Source: Stutzerimonas stutzeri (GTDB lineage: Bacteria; Pseudomonadota; Gammaproteobacteria; Pseudomonadales; Pseudomonadaceae). From it: 64,000 bases of DNA. Position numbers and translations under genes: made by a program. This document shows, in pieces, positions 9,270-19,900 of the stretch (position 1 is its first letter; each line of letters opens with the position of its first letter). The DNA lies in contig NZ_JYHV01000029.1 in the NCBI RefSeq assembly GCF_000952685.1, forward strand, positions 310,001-374,000, read 5' to 3'. The notes beneath the pieces are model-generated. The model had not been told where the DNA came from. It searched no databases and saw nothing but the letters and a program-made list of their open reading frames with translations.

Positions 9270-12200
9270 ATGCTCATACGCTCGATTGCTTATCGGCGCC
9301 TGGCGGCGCTCGTCCTCGGCGGCTTTTCGCTAGCCATCCAAGCGGCTTCGGCCGTGCCGCTCGACCCTGGCCCCGACGAGGCTCTGCTGTACTACCAACG
9401 GGCCGATGGCAACTATGCCGGCTGGGGTCCACATCTGTGGAACACGGCGAGCTGCGCCGGCAGCCTGAACGAGACGAGTTGGGATCAGCCATTGCCCGCC
9501 GCCGGTATCGACCCGGACCATGGCGCCTACTACCGCATCGCCCTCACCGCCGACGCCGGTTGCCTGAATCTGATCATGCACAAGGGCGACGAAAAGGATC
9601 TGGGTGGTGATGACCTGGTTTGGCGCTTCGACGAAATCGGTCGCCGCGCCTTTACCCTCAGCGGTAACGCACAGCTCTCCGGCACCCCCGTGAGCGGGCC
9701 CGCCGTGGCGATAAAGGGCGCCCGAGCCCACTGGCTCGACCCGTTCACCCTGGCACTCGTCGATGGCGCCCCCGACGCCAGCCGAATCGAACTGCGCTAC
9801 TCCACCAGCGCCGACATTCGCATCGACAGTGAAACACGTACGGTCCGTGGCGGCACCGCGCTCGCACTGCAACCGGCGACCTTGCGCGAAGGCCTCAAAC
9901 GCCAGCATCCACACCTGGCCGAGGCACCGGCGTTCCATCTCTCCGCCCATGCCCGCGACCTGCGGCGCGCCGTAATGAGCCAGCTGGTGGTGGTCACCTA
10001 TGACGACGATGACAAGGTGCTCGACGCCACTGAAGTGCAAACGGCCGGGATTCTCGACCTGCTGTTCGCCTATAACGGCGAACTCGGTGCACGCGTCGAT
10101 GCACGTGGCGTGTCCTTCACGCTCTGGGCACCCACCGCGCAGCGGGTGCGCCTGCATGTGTTCGACGAGGCCAAGCGCCTGTTGCCCGGTTATCCGAAGA
10201 TCATGCGAGAACGTCTCGGCGTGTGGAGCCTTGACGGCCCGCGCTCCTTGGATCGGCAGTATTACCAGTACGAGGTCACGGCTTACCGGCCCAGTACCGG
10301 CAAGATCGAGACGACGCTGGTCAGCGATCCCTACGCTCTGAGCCTGTCGCGCAACAGCCAGTACGCTCAGGTCGTCGACCTGGACGCCGACGATCTCAAG
10401 CCCTCCGGCTGGGATGCGCTGCGCCCACCGCACCCGGCACGCCCCGAAGCGAGCGTGATCTATGAAACCCATCTGCGTGACTTCAGTGCCAGCGACGCCA
10501 GCCTGCCTGCCGAACTACGCGGGACCTACGGCGCCTTCACCCACCCGGACAGCAACGGTATGCGGCATCTGCGCGACCTGAAAAATGCCGGGCTGACCCA
10601 CGTGCAGCTGCTGCCGGTATTCGATATCGCCACCATCGATGAAGACCCGACCCGCCGCGTCGACCTCGACGACCCGTTCGCCAAGCTTTGCGATCTGTCC
10701 ACCCAGGCCCGTGAAAACTGGTCGCAATACTGCAGCGCCACGAGCATCCGCCTGGTGCTGCAAGGATTCGATCCGGCCAGCGGCCAGGCGCAAGCGCTGT
10801 ATAACGACCTGCGCGCCCTGGACAACTTCAACTGGGGCTACGACCCCTTCCATTTCAGCGCACCTGAAGGCAGCTACGCCAGCGATGCCGAGGGCGCGCA
10901 GCGCATCATCGAATTCCGCCAGATGGTCCAGGCGCTCGCCAACGACGGCCTCGCCACGGTGATGGACGTGGTCTACAACCACACCAACGCATCAGGACTG
11001 ACGGACAAGTCGGTGCTGGACAAGATCGTGCCCGGTTACTACCACCGCCGTAACCCATCCACCGGTGCCGTCGAAACCTCGACCTGCTGCGAAAACACCG
11101 CCAGCGAACACCGCATGATGGCCAAGCTGATGACCGATTCGCTGGAGGTCTGGGCACGCGACTACAAGATCGCCGGATTCCGCTTCGATCTGATGGGCCA
11201 TCACCTACGCAAGAATCTGGTCGATGCGTACCGCGCGGTGCGCAAGATCGACCGAGACACCTATTTCTACGGCGAGGGCTGGGATTTCGGCGAAGTCGCC
11301 GGCAATGCCCGGGGCATCAATGCCACCCAGCTGAACATGGCCGGTACCGGCATCGGCACCTTCAACGATCGGCAGCGCGACGCGGTTCGCGGCGGCAGTC
11401 CCTTCGACAGCGGCGAAAGCATCCGGCGCAATCAGGGCTTCGCCAATGGCCTTTATGTGCTGCCGAACGAGCTGACCGGCGCCGGCGAGCAGGAAAAGGC
11501 GCAGCTGCTGCATGCCGCCGACCTGATCCGCGTTGGCATCGCCGGCGGACTGCGCGACTACCAGTTCGTCACCGCCGACGGCAGCACGCGCAGTGGTAGT
11601 CAGATCGACTACAACGGGCAGCCCGCCGGCTATACGCTCGACCCGCAGGAGACCATCAACTATGTCTCCAAGCACGACAACCAGACGCTATGGGACAACA
11701 ACCAGTACAAGCTGCCGGTGGGTCTGCCCGTCGCCGACCGTGTCCGTCTGCAACTGCTGGCGTTGTCCGTGCCGCTGTTCAGTCAAGGCGTGCCCTTCAT
11801 TCACCTCGGCTCGGATATCCTCCGTTCCAAATCCATGCAACGCGACAGCTACGACTCGGGCGACTGGTTCAATGCGGTGGATTTCAGCTACCAGGACAAC
11901 AATTGGAACAAGGGCCTGCCGCGGGCCGATAAGGATGCTGACAACTGGCCGCTGGTCCGCCAAGTCATCGCCAACCCCCATACCAAGCCGAGCGCCGTGA
12001 ACATAGTCGCGGCCAAGCGGCGCTTTCTGGAACTGCTGAAGATCCGGAGCGACAGCCCGCTGTTTCAGCTCGACAGCGCGCGCGAGGTGCAGCGCCGTTT
12101 GCGTTTTCACAACACAGGTCCAACGCAGCAGCCGGGTGTGATCGCCTTCAGCCTGGCCGATGGCCCTGGCGACGGCCGCGATCTCGACCGGCGCTACCAG

Positions 12201-12389
12201 GCGCTGATGGTGGTGTTCAACGCCTCTGCAGAGCGGGTTCGCCTACCTGGCGCTGACGGCTACCAGCCGCATCCGGTACAGCGGGATTCAAGCGACCCGA
12301 TCAGCCGTCAAGCCAGGGTCGTCGCTGGCGAGTTCGAGGTACCGCCGTTCACCAGCGCCGTATTCCTGCAACCCCAACGCCGTCGTTGA
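9270..12389 (+). CDS. pulA: Secreted pullulanase-type alpha-1,6-glucosidase (GH13)
   Basis: 1,039 residues. It should hydrolyse alpha-1,6 branch points of pullulan, glycogen or starch outside the cytoplasm. A signal peptide (residues 1-28, ending IQAASA-VP) is followed by an N-terminal pullulanase-associated domain (about 30-125), a CBM48/E-set region (about 270-370) and the GH13 barrel. The four conserved GH13 regions are visible: DVVYNHTN (near 567), [10 protein letters not shown] with the nucleophile Asp (near 638), GEGWDFGEV with the acid/base Glu (near 669) and NYVSKHDNQ with the transition-state Asp (near 802). No lipobox cysteine follows the signal, unlike Klebsiella PulA. The ribosome site is weak (GGGAC). 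Monocistronic. Confidence 0.92.
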   Translation: MLIRSIAYRRLAALVLGGFSLAIQAASAVPLDPGPDEALLYYQRADGNYAGWGPHLWNTASCAGSLNETSWDQPLPAAGIDPDHGAYYRIALTADAGCLNLIMHKGDEKDLGGDDLVWRFDEIGRRAFTLSGNAQLSGTPVSGPAVAIKGARAHWLDPFTLALVDGAPDASRIELRYSTSADIRIDSETRTVRGGTALALQPATLREGLKRQHPHLAEAPAFHLSAHARDLRRAVMSQLVVVTYDDDDKVLDATEVQTAGILDLLFAYNGELGARVDARGVSFTLWAPTAQRVRLHVFDEAKRLLPGYPKIMRERLGVWSLDGPRSLDRQYYQYEVTAYRPSTGKIETTLVSDPYALSLSRNSQYAQVVDLDADDLKPSGWDALRPPHPARPEASVIYETHLRDFSASDASLPAELRGTYGAFTHPDSNGMRHLRDLKNAGLTHVQLLPVFDIATIDEDPTRRVDLDDPFAKLCDLSTQARENWSQYCSATSIRLVLQGFDPASGQAQALYNDLRALDNFNWGYDPFHFSAPEGSYASDAEGAQRIIEFRQMVQALANDGLATVMDVVYNHTNASGLTDKSVLDKIVPGYYHRRNPSTGAVETSTCCENTASEHRMMAKLMTDSLEVWARDYKIAGFRFDLMGHHLRKNLVDAYRAVRKIDRDTYFYGEGWDFGEVAGNARGINATQLNMAGTGIGTFNDRQRDAVRGGSPFDSGESIRRNQGFANGLYVLPNELTGAGEQEKAQLLHAADLIRVGIAGGLRDYQFVTADGSTRSGSQIDYNGQPAGYTLDPQETINYVSKHDNQTLWDNNQYKLPVGLPVADRVRLQLLALSVPLFSQGVPFIHLGSDILRSKSMQRDSYDSGDWFNAVDFSYQDNNWNKGLPRADKDADNWPLVRQVIANPHTKPSAVNIVAAKRRFLELLKIRSDSPLFQLDSAREVQRRLRFHNTGPTQQPGVIAFSLADGPGDGRDLDRRYQALMVVFNASAERVRLPGADGYQPHPVQRDSSDPISRQARVVAGEFEVPPFTSAVFLQPQRRR

Positions 12390-12398
12390 TTCACAGGC

Positions 12399-12425
12399 AA
12401 AAAAAAAGGGCGACCTAAGTCGCCC
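12399..12425 (-). terminator. Rho-independent terminator of ccoM
   Basis: On the minus strand GGGCGAC-TTAG-GTCGCCC (12408-12425) is followed by a run of T residues (A-run 12399-12407 on plus). It lies 33 bp past the ccoM stop and could also act on pullulanase transcripts from the plus side, though the T run is only on the minus side. Confidence 0.88.
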
Positions 12426-12457
12426 AAATGCCTTGCGTGCTCTGTCTATCTGCGGAA

Positions 12458-12568
12458 TCACTGCTTTTTGTGTGCATCCCGCCAGATGAAATATCCGAAA
12501 CCGCCGAGGAAGGCGACCATCAGGCCGACCGTGACCACCCCTGCGAGCACCACATTATCGACGAACAT
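12458..12568 (-). CDS. ccoM: cbb3-type cytochrome c oxidase small subunit CcoM
   Basis: 36 residues. The product is a single membrane helix: MFVDNVVLAGVVTVGLM, then VAFLGGFGYFIW and a charged RDAHKKQ tail. This matches my memory of CcoM, the extra one-helix subunit found in the P. stutzeri cbb3 oxidase structure and shown to help assembly and stability of the complex. The ATG at 12568 has a GGGAGG/AGGAAT ribosome region. The gene stands alone, far from any ccoNOQP genes in this window, with its own Anr/FNR-type box upstream and its own terminator. That arrangement fits induction at low oxygen together with the oxidase. The main doubt is that the identification uses a very short sequence. Confidence 0.75.
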   Translation of the reverse strand: MFVDNVVLAGVVTVGLMVAFLGGFGYFIWRDAHKKQ

Positions 12569-12792
12569 GATTCCTGCCTCCCAAGCCGTTGTGCTGTCTG
12601 ATGGCTGCATAGTCGTCCTCTCCCGCCAATAAAAAATTGACCGACGTCAATAGGCCCCAAGCCGACGGCAAAAGGCATCGCGGAAGCTGATCTGAGTCAA
12701 AAAAACGGAGGGGATCGGAGGGAGCTACGGAGGGCGCGACAGCATCGAACCGTCGCGGTGAGGCTTGGAGCGGCGCCTGGTTATGAGGCCTG
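12569..12792. other. Upstream region of ccoM
   Basis: 224 bp between ccoM and the small basic gene, both minus strand. It holds the Anr-type box and, 17-bp-scale downstream of it, a GACTAT element (12609-12614) where a -10 would sit for a class II FNR promoter. Nothing coding was seen. Confidence 0.5.
12637..12650 (-). promoter_or_regulatory. Anr/FNR-type box upstream of ccoM
   Basis: TTGACCGACGTCAA is the inverted repeat TTGAC-N4-GTCAA, a close fit to the Anr/FNR consensus TTGAT-N4-ATCAA. Its centre is 75 bp upstream of the ccoM ATG. A start site 41.5 bp downstream would fall near 12602, leaving GACTAT as the -10. It predicts activation under oxygen limitation. Confidence 0.7.
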
Positions 12793-12954
12793 TCAGCGCT
12801 TCTTCGGCTTGGTCTTGGACTTCTTCTTCGGCTTGGCTAGCGGCAGCGCCTGCTCGAACGCCTCACGCATCTCGGCAAGGCGCTTCTCCTTGATGTCGTG
12901 GATACGCTTTTCACGTTCGGTGCTGAGGTCGATCAGCTTTACTTCATGGCTCAT
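12793..12954 (-). CDS. Small lysine-rich conserved protein, coupled to alkB
   Basis: 53 residues, function unknown. The product starts MSHEVKLIDLSTEREKRI, is rich in charged helix-forming residues, and ends in a strongly basic tail (KPKKKSKTKPKKR). No signal peptide or membrane segment is visible. The basic tail suggests binding to nucleic acid or another polyanion, which is inference. Its ATG overlaps the alkB TGA as ATGA, so translation is probably coupled to alkB. The start is chosen because the open frame upstream of 12954 lies inside alkB. Confidence 0.7.
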   Translation of the reverse strand: MSHEVKLIDLSTEREKRIHDIKEKRLAEMREAFEQALPLAKPKKKSKTKPKKR

Positions 12955-13538
12955 ACGGCTGGCTCGCAAGTGATCTGACGGTATGTCAGGTTGAGGCGCG
13001 GTTCGGTTACCTTGCGCGTCCTGGCGATCTGATGTTGCCAATAATGCTGCGTCGGTCCGCCCATGACCAGTAGCGATCCATGCTCGAGAGCGATTGAGTG
13101 CTGGATACGGCTGGCACCCTTGCGACGGAAATCGAAGCGCCGCGTCGCGCCCAGATTGAGCGAGACCACCAGCGGTTCCGAACCCAGTTCCGGCTCGTCG
13201 TCGCTGTGCCAGCCTATCGCGTCCTGGCCGTTGCGATAAAGATTGAGCAGCACGCCATTCATGTCCCGGTCAACCTCTCGCTGCACCTGCTGGCGAATCT
13301 CGGCCAGCAAAGGCGTCCAGGATAATGGATCGTGGATCAGACCCGAGTAACGCAGGCGCGCGCCAGGGTCGCCGTACCAGGCGACCAGCCGGGGCATGGC
13401 GAAGCGACGGCCATATAGCTTGAGCTCGGGTTGCGACCAGGGCGTTTGTACCAGCAGCTCTTCCAGCCACTGATCGGCGGTTTCTGCACTGATCCATTGT
13501 GGCAGGTAGCGCAGATCGGCCTGCGGCAGGTCGTTCAT
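12951..13538 (-). CDS. alkB: AlkB-type alpha-ketoglutarate-dependent DNA/RNA repair dioxygenase
   Basis: 195 residues. It is an Fe(II)/2-oxoglutarate oxygenase that removes alkyl lesions such as 1-methyladenine and 3-methylcytosine from nucleic acids. Seen: the HxD iron motif in IGWHSDDEPELG, the distal histidine in GPTQHYWQHQI and the two arginines that bind 2-oxoglutarate in EPRLNLTYRQI. ATG 13538 (MNDLPQADLRYL) is preferred, but ATG 13583 (MSRYDEPPAEHN) is in frame and would overlap the upstream gene by 14 bp; neither has a strong ribosome site. It forms a unit with the conserved gene upstream and the lysine-rich gene downstream, next to divergent rapA, as in P. aeruginosa (PA3305-PA3308 region). 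Confidence 0.9.
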   Translation of the reverse strand: MNDLPQADLRYLPQWISAETADQWLEELLVQTPWSQPELKLYGRRFAMPRLVAWYGDPGARLRYSGLIHDPLSWTPLLAEIRQQVQREVDRDMNGVLLNLYRNGQDAIGWHSDDEPELGSEPLVVSLNLGATRRFDFRRKGASRIQHSIALEHGSLLVMGGPTQHYWQHQIARTRKVTEPRLNLTYRQITCEPAV

Positions 13539-13569
13539 TGGATCGCCGTTGTGCTCAGCAGGCGGCTCG

Positions 13570-13869
13570 TCATACCTCGACATCAACCCACAGACCTTGG
13601 CGTGGCAGCTCCTCGAGTGCGTCCTGATCCTCTTCGGCAGTCTCGCCTTCGGCCAGTTCCTGCGGGCTGTAACCACGCCGACGTTGCCGCCTACGCTGTT
13701 CGTCGCGCAGCATCTGTTCGGCTTCTTGCGGGTGTCGCCGATCGAGCCCCACCGAACTTTCATTGGCGCTTGGCTGCACCGGAGCTACCGGGGCCACCTC
13801 CGGCCGCGGTTTGACCACATCCTGTTGGGCGGTAACCTGAACGGTGCCCGGTGGAATGATTGGCAGCAT
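13570..13869 (-). CDS. Conserved Pseudomonas protein of unknown function, proline-rich N-terminus
   Basis: 99 residues from the ATG at 13869, which has a GGGAGAG ribosome site; an upstream in-frame ATG at 13926 lacks one. The product begins MLPIIPPGTVQVTAQQDVVK, has a proline/valine-rich first third, then a highly charged middle (QRRRQRRRGYSPQEL) and ends GLWVDVEV. Similar proteins are common beside alkB/rapA in Pseudomonas and are often mislabelled aspartate-semialdehyde dehydrogenase; it has none of the features of that enzyme. No signal peptide or membrane span. Likely co-transcribed with alkB, 31 bp downstream, and divergent from rapA. Confidence 0.75.
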   Translation of the reverse strand: MLPIIPPGTVQVTAQQDVVKPRPEVAPVAPVQPSANESSVGLDRRHPQEAEQMLRDEQRRRQRRRGYSPQELAEGETAEEDQDALEELPRQGLWVDVEV

Positions 13870-14055
13870 CTGTGCTCTCCCATGAGCAGCCCCAAGTTCG
13901 ATCGGTGTCTTTATGCGGGCTTGCACCAGTTGATCGGCTGAATTGCGGTCGACTTTAACAGCAACGCTACACTGCCTATCGAATCGGCATCTGTCGTCGC
14001 TCTATCGGCAGGGTTCCGTTACCATAGCGCGCTTTTTTCACAGGCGGGAGGCAGC

Positions 14056-16905
14056 ATGGCGCAGCAGTATCTACCGGGGCAACGCTGGATCAGCGACAGC
14101 GAAGCGGAACTCGGTCTGGGAACCATCCTCATGCAGGATGGGCGGATGCTCACCGTGCTCTACCCGGCGACCGGCGAAACCCGCCAATACGCCGCACGCA
14201 GTGCCCCGCTGACCCGCGTGCGCTTCGTTCCCGGTGATGAAATCACCCATTTCGAAGGCTGGAAGATGACCGTGCGCGAAGTCGACGACGTCGACGGGCT
14301 GCTGGTCTATCACGGTCTGACCGCGCAGAACGAAGCCCGTACTCTGCCGGAAACCCAGTTGTCGAACTTCATCCAGTTCCGCCTCGCCAGCGACCGCCTG
14401 TTCGCTGGCCAGATAGACCCGCTGAATTGGTTCAAGCTGCGTTACCACACACTGGAAAATCAGAGTAAACAGCTGACCTCTTCACTTTGGGGCCTGGGCG
14501 GCGTGCGCGCGCAACCCATCGCGCACCAGTTGCACATCGCCCGCGAAGTCGCCGACCGCATCGCCCCGCGCGTGCTGCTGGCCGACGAAGTGGGTCTGGG
14601 CAAAACCATCGAAGCCGGCCTGGTGATCCATCGCCAACTGCTGTCGGGGCGCGCCAACCGCGTGCTGATCCTGGTTCCGGAGAACCTGCAGCATCAGTGG
14701 CTGGTGGAAATGCGTCGCCGCTTCAATCTGCAGGTCGCGCTATTCGACGACGAGCGCTTCATCGAGAGCGATGCCAGCAACCCGTTCGAAGACACTCAGC
14801 TGGCTCTGGTCTCGCTGGAATGGCTGAAGGACGACGAACGTGCCCAGGACGCCGCCTTCGCTGCCGGCTGGGATCTGCTGGTGGTGGACGAAGCGCACCA
14901 CCTGGTCTGGCATCCGGAAGATGCCAGCGCCGAATACAAGCTGGTCGAACAGCTGGCCGAAGTGATTCCCGGCGTCTTGCTGCTGACCGCGACGCCCGAG
15001 CAACTGGGCCAGGAAAGCCACTTCGCCCGCCTGCGCCTGCTCGACCCCAACCGTTTCCACGATCTCGAAGCCTTCCGTGCCGAAAGCGCCAGCTACCAGC
15101 CGGTCGCCCAGGCGGTACAGGAGCTGCTCGACGAGGGCCGCCTGTCACAGGAAGCGCACCAGACCATCCACGATTTCCTCGGAGCCGAAGGCGAAGCGCT
15201 GCTCGCTGCGGCCACCGACGGCGACATCGAAGCCAGCAGCCGATTGATCCGCGAACTGCTCGACCGCCACGGCACCGGCCGCCTCTTGTTCCGCAACACC
15301 CGCGCCGCCGTACGCGGCTTCCCCGAGCGCCAGCTGCATCCTTATCCGCTCCCCTGCCCGGCCGAATATCTGGAGCTGCCACTGGGCGAGCATGCAGAGC
15401 TGTATCCGGAAGTCAGCTTCCAGACCCAGCAGGAAGTACCCGATGCGCAGAATCGCTGGTGGACGTTCGACCCGCGTGTCGAATGGCTGATCGACACCCT
15501 GAAGATGCTGAAGAAATTCAAAGTGCTGGTTATCTGCGCCCACGCCGAGACCGCGCTGGATCTCGAAGACGCTCTGCGCGTGCGCTCAGGCATCCCCGCT
15601 ACCGTGTTCCATGAAGGGATGAGCATCCTCGAGCGCGACCGCGCCGCCGCCTACTTCGCCGACGAGGAGTTCGGCGCGCAGGTGCTGATCTGCTCCGAGA
15701 TCGGCAGTGAAGGCCGTAACTTCCAGTTCGCCCATCACCTGGTGCTGTTCGATCTGCCGTCTCACCCCGACCTGCTGGAACAGCGCATCGGTCGTCTCGA
15801 CCGGATCGGTCAGGCGCACATCATCCAGCTGCACGTGCCCTATCTGGAAACCAGCCCGCAGGAACGCCTGTTCAAGTGGTATCACGAAGCGCTGAACGCC
15901 TTCCTCAACACCTGCCCCACCGGCAACGCCCTGCAGCATCAGTTCGGCCCGCGCCTCCTGAACCAGTTGGAGGAAGGTGACGACGACGAATTCCAGAAAC
16001 TCATCGACGAAGCCCGCGCCGAGCGCGAGCGGCTGGAAGCCGAGTTGCACGCCGGCCGTGACCGTCTGCTGGAGCTCAATTCCGGCGGTGGCGAACAGGG
16101 CAAGGCGCTGGTCGAAGCCATCGAGGAGCAGGACGACCAGTTCGCCCTGCCGATCTACATGGAAGAACTGTTCGACGCCTTCGGCATCGACAGCGAAGAC
16201 CATTCCGAGAACGCGCTGATTCTGCGTCCCAGCGAAAAGATGCTCGACGCCAGCTTCCCGCTGGGCGACGACGAAGCCGTGACCATCACCTACGACCGCG
16301 AGCAGGCACTGGCGCGCGAAGACATGCAGTTCCTCACCTGGGAACATCCCATGGTGCAGGGCGGCATGGACCTGGTGCTGTCCGGCTCCATGGGCAACAC
16401 CGCGGTGGCGCTGATCAAGAACAAGGCACTCAAGCCCGGCACCGTCCTGCTGGAACTCTTGTTCGTCAGTGAAGTGGTGGCGCCGCGTGCGCTGCAGCTC
16501 AATCGCTTCCTGCCGCCGCTGGCGTTGCGTTGCCTGCTGGACTCGAACGGCAACGACCTGGCACCCAAAGTCGCGTTCGAGACGCTGACCGATCAGCTGG
16601 AAAGCGTCCCGCGGGCCAGCGCCAACAAATTCATCCAGGCCCAGCGCGATGTATTGGCGGTGCAGATTTCCGATGCCGAAGCCAAGATCGCCCCGCGTCA
16701 TAGCGAGCGTGTCGCCGAAGCGCAGCGCAAGCTCAAGGCCAGTCTCGACGAAGAGTTGGCGCGCCTGACCGCGTTGCAGTCGGTCAATCCGAGCGTGCGC
16801 GACAGCGAGATCGAAGCTCTGCGCAAGCAGCGTGAAGAAGGCCTGACGATGCTGGAAAAAGCCGCACTGCGCCTGGAGGCAATTCGGGTGCTGGTCGCCG
16901 GCTGA
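14056..16905 (+). CDS. rapA: RNA polymerase-associated protein RapA (HepA)
   Basis: 949 residues, close to the 968 of E. coli RapA. A Swi2/Snf2-type ATPase that binds RNA polymerase and promotes its recycling after transcription. Seen: two N-terminal Tudor-like beta domains (about 1-105), Walker [16 protein letters not shown] at about 175-189, the DEAH box VDEAHHLVW at about 277-285, and the C-terminal helicase half with the motif VI-like [13 protein letters not shown]. The ATG at 14056 follows a strong GGGAGG site. It is divergent from the conserved gene and alkB and converges on the Lhr-type helicase, with a long terminator between. Confidence 0.95.
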   Translation: MAQQYLPGQRWISDSEAELGLGTILMQDGRMLTVLYPATGETRQYAARSAPLTRVRFVPGDEITHFEGWKMTVREVDDVDGLLVYHGLTAQNEARTLPETQLSNFIQFRLASDRLFAGQIDPLNWFKLRYHTLENQSKQLTSSLWGLGGVRAQPIAHQLHIAREVADRIAPRVLLADEVGLGKTIEAGLVIHRQLLSGRANRVLILVPENLQHQWLVEMRRRFNLQVALFDDERFIESDASNPFEDTQLALVSLEWLKDDERAQDAAFAAGWDLLVVDEAHHLVWHPEDASAEYKLVEQLAEVIPGVLLLTATPEQLGQESHFARLRLLDPNRFHDLEAFRAESASYQPVAQAVQELLDEGRLSQEAHQTIHDFLGAEGEALLAAATDGDIEASSRLIRELLDRHGTGRLLFRNTRAAVRGFPERQLHPYPLPCPAEYLELPLGEHAELYPEVSFQTQQEVPDAQNRWWTFDPRVEWLIDTLKMLKKFKVLVICAHAETALDLEDALRVRSGIPATVFHEGMSILERDRAAAYFADEEFGAQVLICSEIGSEGRNFQFAHHLVLFDLPSHPDLLEQRIGRLDRIGQAHIIQLHVPYLETSPQERLFKWYHEALNAFLNTCPTGNALQHQFGPRLLNQLEEGDDDEFQKLIDEARAERERLEAELHAGRDRLLELNSGGGEQGKALVEAIEEQDDQFALPIYMEELFDAFGIDSEDHSENALILRPSEKMLDASFPLGDDEAVTITYDREQALAREDMQFLTWEHPMVQGGMDLVLSGSMGNTAVALIKNKALKPGTVLLELLFVSEVVAPRALQLNRFLPPLALRCLLDSNGNDLAPKVAFETLTDQLESVPRASANKFIQAQRDVLAVQISDAEAKIAPRHSERVAEAQRKLKASLDEELARLTALQSVNPSVRDSEIEALRKQREEGLTMLEKAALRLEAIRVLVAG

Positions 16906-16925
16906 TTCAGGCCTGGAGGGTCCGG

Positions 16926-16959
16926 AAGGCCGGTTGCGAGCGCTCGCAGCCGGCCTTTT
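16926..16959 (+). terminator. Terminator between convergent rapA and lhr genes
   Basis: A 16-bp stem (AAGGCCGG... pairing with ...CCGGCCTT, one G-T pair) with a tiny loop at 16926-16957, then TTTTC on the plus strand. It follows the rapA stop by 20 bp; the minus-strand side has no T run, so it mainly serves rapA. Confidence 0.85.
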
Positions 16960-16976
16960 CGTTGGCAGCCTCGCAC

Positions 16977-19900
16977 CTAACGGCGCGTCACCGCGAGCAG
17001 TTGCCGCGCCTTGCGCTGATCGTCTTCGTCGAGTTCCGCCAGCAGCTCCGGTTTGCCGGCGATCAACCAACCCAGCGGGACACCGTCGCGATAGAGAATT
17101 CGATTGCCCGCCATCGCTGGCACGCGATCACCCGGCAGTAAGGTCCCGACCTGATTCAGCGGGTCGACCGCTGAGACCGCGATCATTTCCCCTGACGTTG
17201 GCCGCTTGCGGATTTCGCGCAGCAGACCGACGGCCTCCGGCAACGCGAACTGTTCGCCAGGCAGGCCGGTAACGAAGCGACCGCCCCGAATTTCGCCACG
17301 CGCCTCGAGCCGGTGGTAAACGCGCAGCAGGTCACGCCACGGCGGCAACCAGTCCGCTTCGCGATCCAGCAATCGCCAGAACACCACGCCGTAACGGCGC
17401 AGCAGCACCATGGCGATGTGTTCCAAGGCGTCAGGATCGAATGATCGGCGTAGCGGCGTGGGATCGACCATCGGAGCGGGTCCCTTGCGTACCAGCGCCC
17501 AGCGCCCCGCATCGGCCATACCGCCGATGAACGCGCCGCCGCGGCTCTGTCGCGTAGCGCGCGGACGCTTGGCCGCCGGCGCCAACAACGCGCGCAGGCC
17601 CGCGAAGCTGTCGGCATTGACCAATCCCACGGCGACCAGCTCGCCGAGCGCATCCTCCAACTCGCTACGTAGCAGATGCGCCTCGTGTTGCAGCTCGTCG
17701 AAGAACAGTGCGCCCTGCGCCTGCAATGTCTCGAACACCCGCTGCGCGCGTGACGACAGTTCTGGCTGCGGTGCTTCGCTGGCCAGCGCATGCCAGGCGG
17801 GCAGATGCCGGCGCGGCAGCAAGACGATCGGTGTACCGCGCACAGGACCGCTGCTGGCCTTGATACGTCCGGCCAGACGGGTCCAGACGATACGCCCGGC
17901 ACGACAGAGTTCGTCCAGCCAGGTGCCGCCGTAGTCGTGCAACCGTGCAGGCAATAGTTCGCTTTCCCAGGCCCCGGCGGCGGCCTGGAAGCCTTCAAGC
18001 TGCTCGACCACGGGGCCGAGCGCGTCACGCCCCTGCATTCGTGTCGCGTCGGAAAGATGCTGCCAGTCGAATAGAAACCGCATGAAATCGGCGCGCTCCA
18101 CCGGCTCGATCTCGCGGCGCAGGCGCTTGACCGTGTAGCGGTGGATGCGCGCCAGCAAGTGCCGCTCGCACCATTCTTCCTCGCTTGCCCCTGGCGTGAA
18201 GCGACCGCGCAGCACATAACCTTCGGATTCCAGTCGAGTCAGCGCCAGCGCTACGGCCGACGCCGGCAAGGCCAGCGGCCTGGCGATCAGCGGGACCGGC
18301 AAGGGGCCGAAGCCGGTCAGTCGCGCACGGATCAGCTCGACCAATGCGTCTTCTTCGCTCGACAGCTGGTCGAAGCCTGGCAATGGCGTCAGGGCCGGCT
18401 CGCAACGAGCGCCGGGGTAGATCGACTGCAACAGCGCCAGGCGCTCGATGGGCAGCCAGAGCGCGCGATCCTGCGCGACCTGCATGCGGGTCGCGCGTCC
18501 GCCACGGGCCAGTTCGCTCAACCAGGCAGGCCACTGCGAATCGGCCTGCGTATCGGCTTCGGCCAGGCAACCCAGCCCCATCAGCGCTTCGTGCAATTCG
18601 TCCAGATGGCGCGCCTGTGGCCAGGCCTCCTCACGTACCGCGTCGATGGCTGCGGCGTCCAGTGCACCGAGGTCGGCGCTGGACTCAGGATCGGTCCAGC
18701 GCCGATTGAGCACCGCCTGGGTGCGGCGCTCTTCCAGCGGTGCATCATCGAGGAAGGCATAAGGGCGCGCGCCGAGCACTTCCATTGCCAACGGTGATGG
18801 CGTCGGCAGGTCGCGCGCCAAGATTTCGATCTCGCCGTTTTCGATGCGCCGCAGCAGAGCCAGCCAGCCCTTACTGTCCATGGCGTCATGCAGGCAGTCA
18901 TCCAGCGTCTGCGCCACTAGCGGATGCTCGGGAATCTCGCGCTCGCCGACGATGTTTTCCAGGCAGGCCACCTGATCGGGAAAGACCGTGGCGAGCAGGT
19001 CTTCACTTTTCATCCGCTGCAGCTGCGGCGCCACCTTGTGTCCTCCCGCCATCCGGGGCAACGCCAACGCGGTGGTGGCGTTCCAGCGCCAGCGCACGCC
19101 GAACAGCGGTGCATCGAGCAGTGCCTGGATCAGCACGCCTTCGGCGCTATTGGAGTGCAGGTACCGCCACACCTCCTCAAGCGGAAAGCTGTGACTGGTG
19201 GACAACGAGAGGATAATCGCGTCCTCGGTCGCGGCGGCTTGCAGTTCGAAGTTGAAGGTGCGACAGAATCGCTTGCGCAACGCCAAGCCCCAGGCGCGGT
19301 TGATCCGGCTGCCAAACGGCGAATGGATGACCAATTGGGTTCCGCCGGACTCATCGAAGAAGCGCTCCATGATCAGCCGCTGCTGAGTCGGCAGCGCGCC
19401 CAGCGCGGAACGCGAGCGCGCCAGGTATTCGACGATCTGCCGAGCGGCGGCGTCCGGCAGGTCGAGGGAGTCGGTGAGCCAGTCGATGGCGAGCTGAAGC
19501 CGTCCGCCAGTTTCTACAGGCGTCAGCTCGCCGGCCAACGCCGAGGCCGACTCATACTCGTGAGCCTGCTCGCGCCTGCAGGCTTCGGCGGCGCCCAGAC
19601 GCGCATCGATCTCGCCGCGCAGCCTCGCCACCGCCAACGACAGCTCATCGCTGCGCCCTGGCGCCTCACCCAGCCAGAACGGGATGTTCGGCGGCTGGCC
19701 TTGGGCGTCCTCGACCCGGACCCGCCCGGGCTCGATCCTGATGATGCGATAGGCGGTATTGCCCAGCTGAAACACGTCGCCGGCCAGGCTCTCCACGGCG
19801 AAATCCTCGTTCACCGTGCCGATGTTGAAGCCCTGCGGCTCGAGCAGCACCGCGTAATCGGCGTTGTCGGCGATGGTTCCGCCGGAGGTCAGCGCCGTCA

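Noticed and set aside
15586..17070. 494-codon minus-strand ORF opposite rapA
   Set aside because: It mirrors the rapA codon pattern in a high-GC genome. The composition is rich in Gln/His/Arg/Gly with no known motif, and rapA on the other strand is unmistakable.
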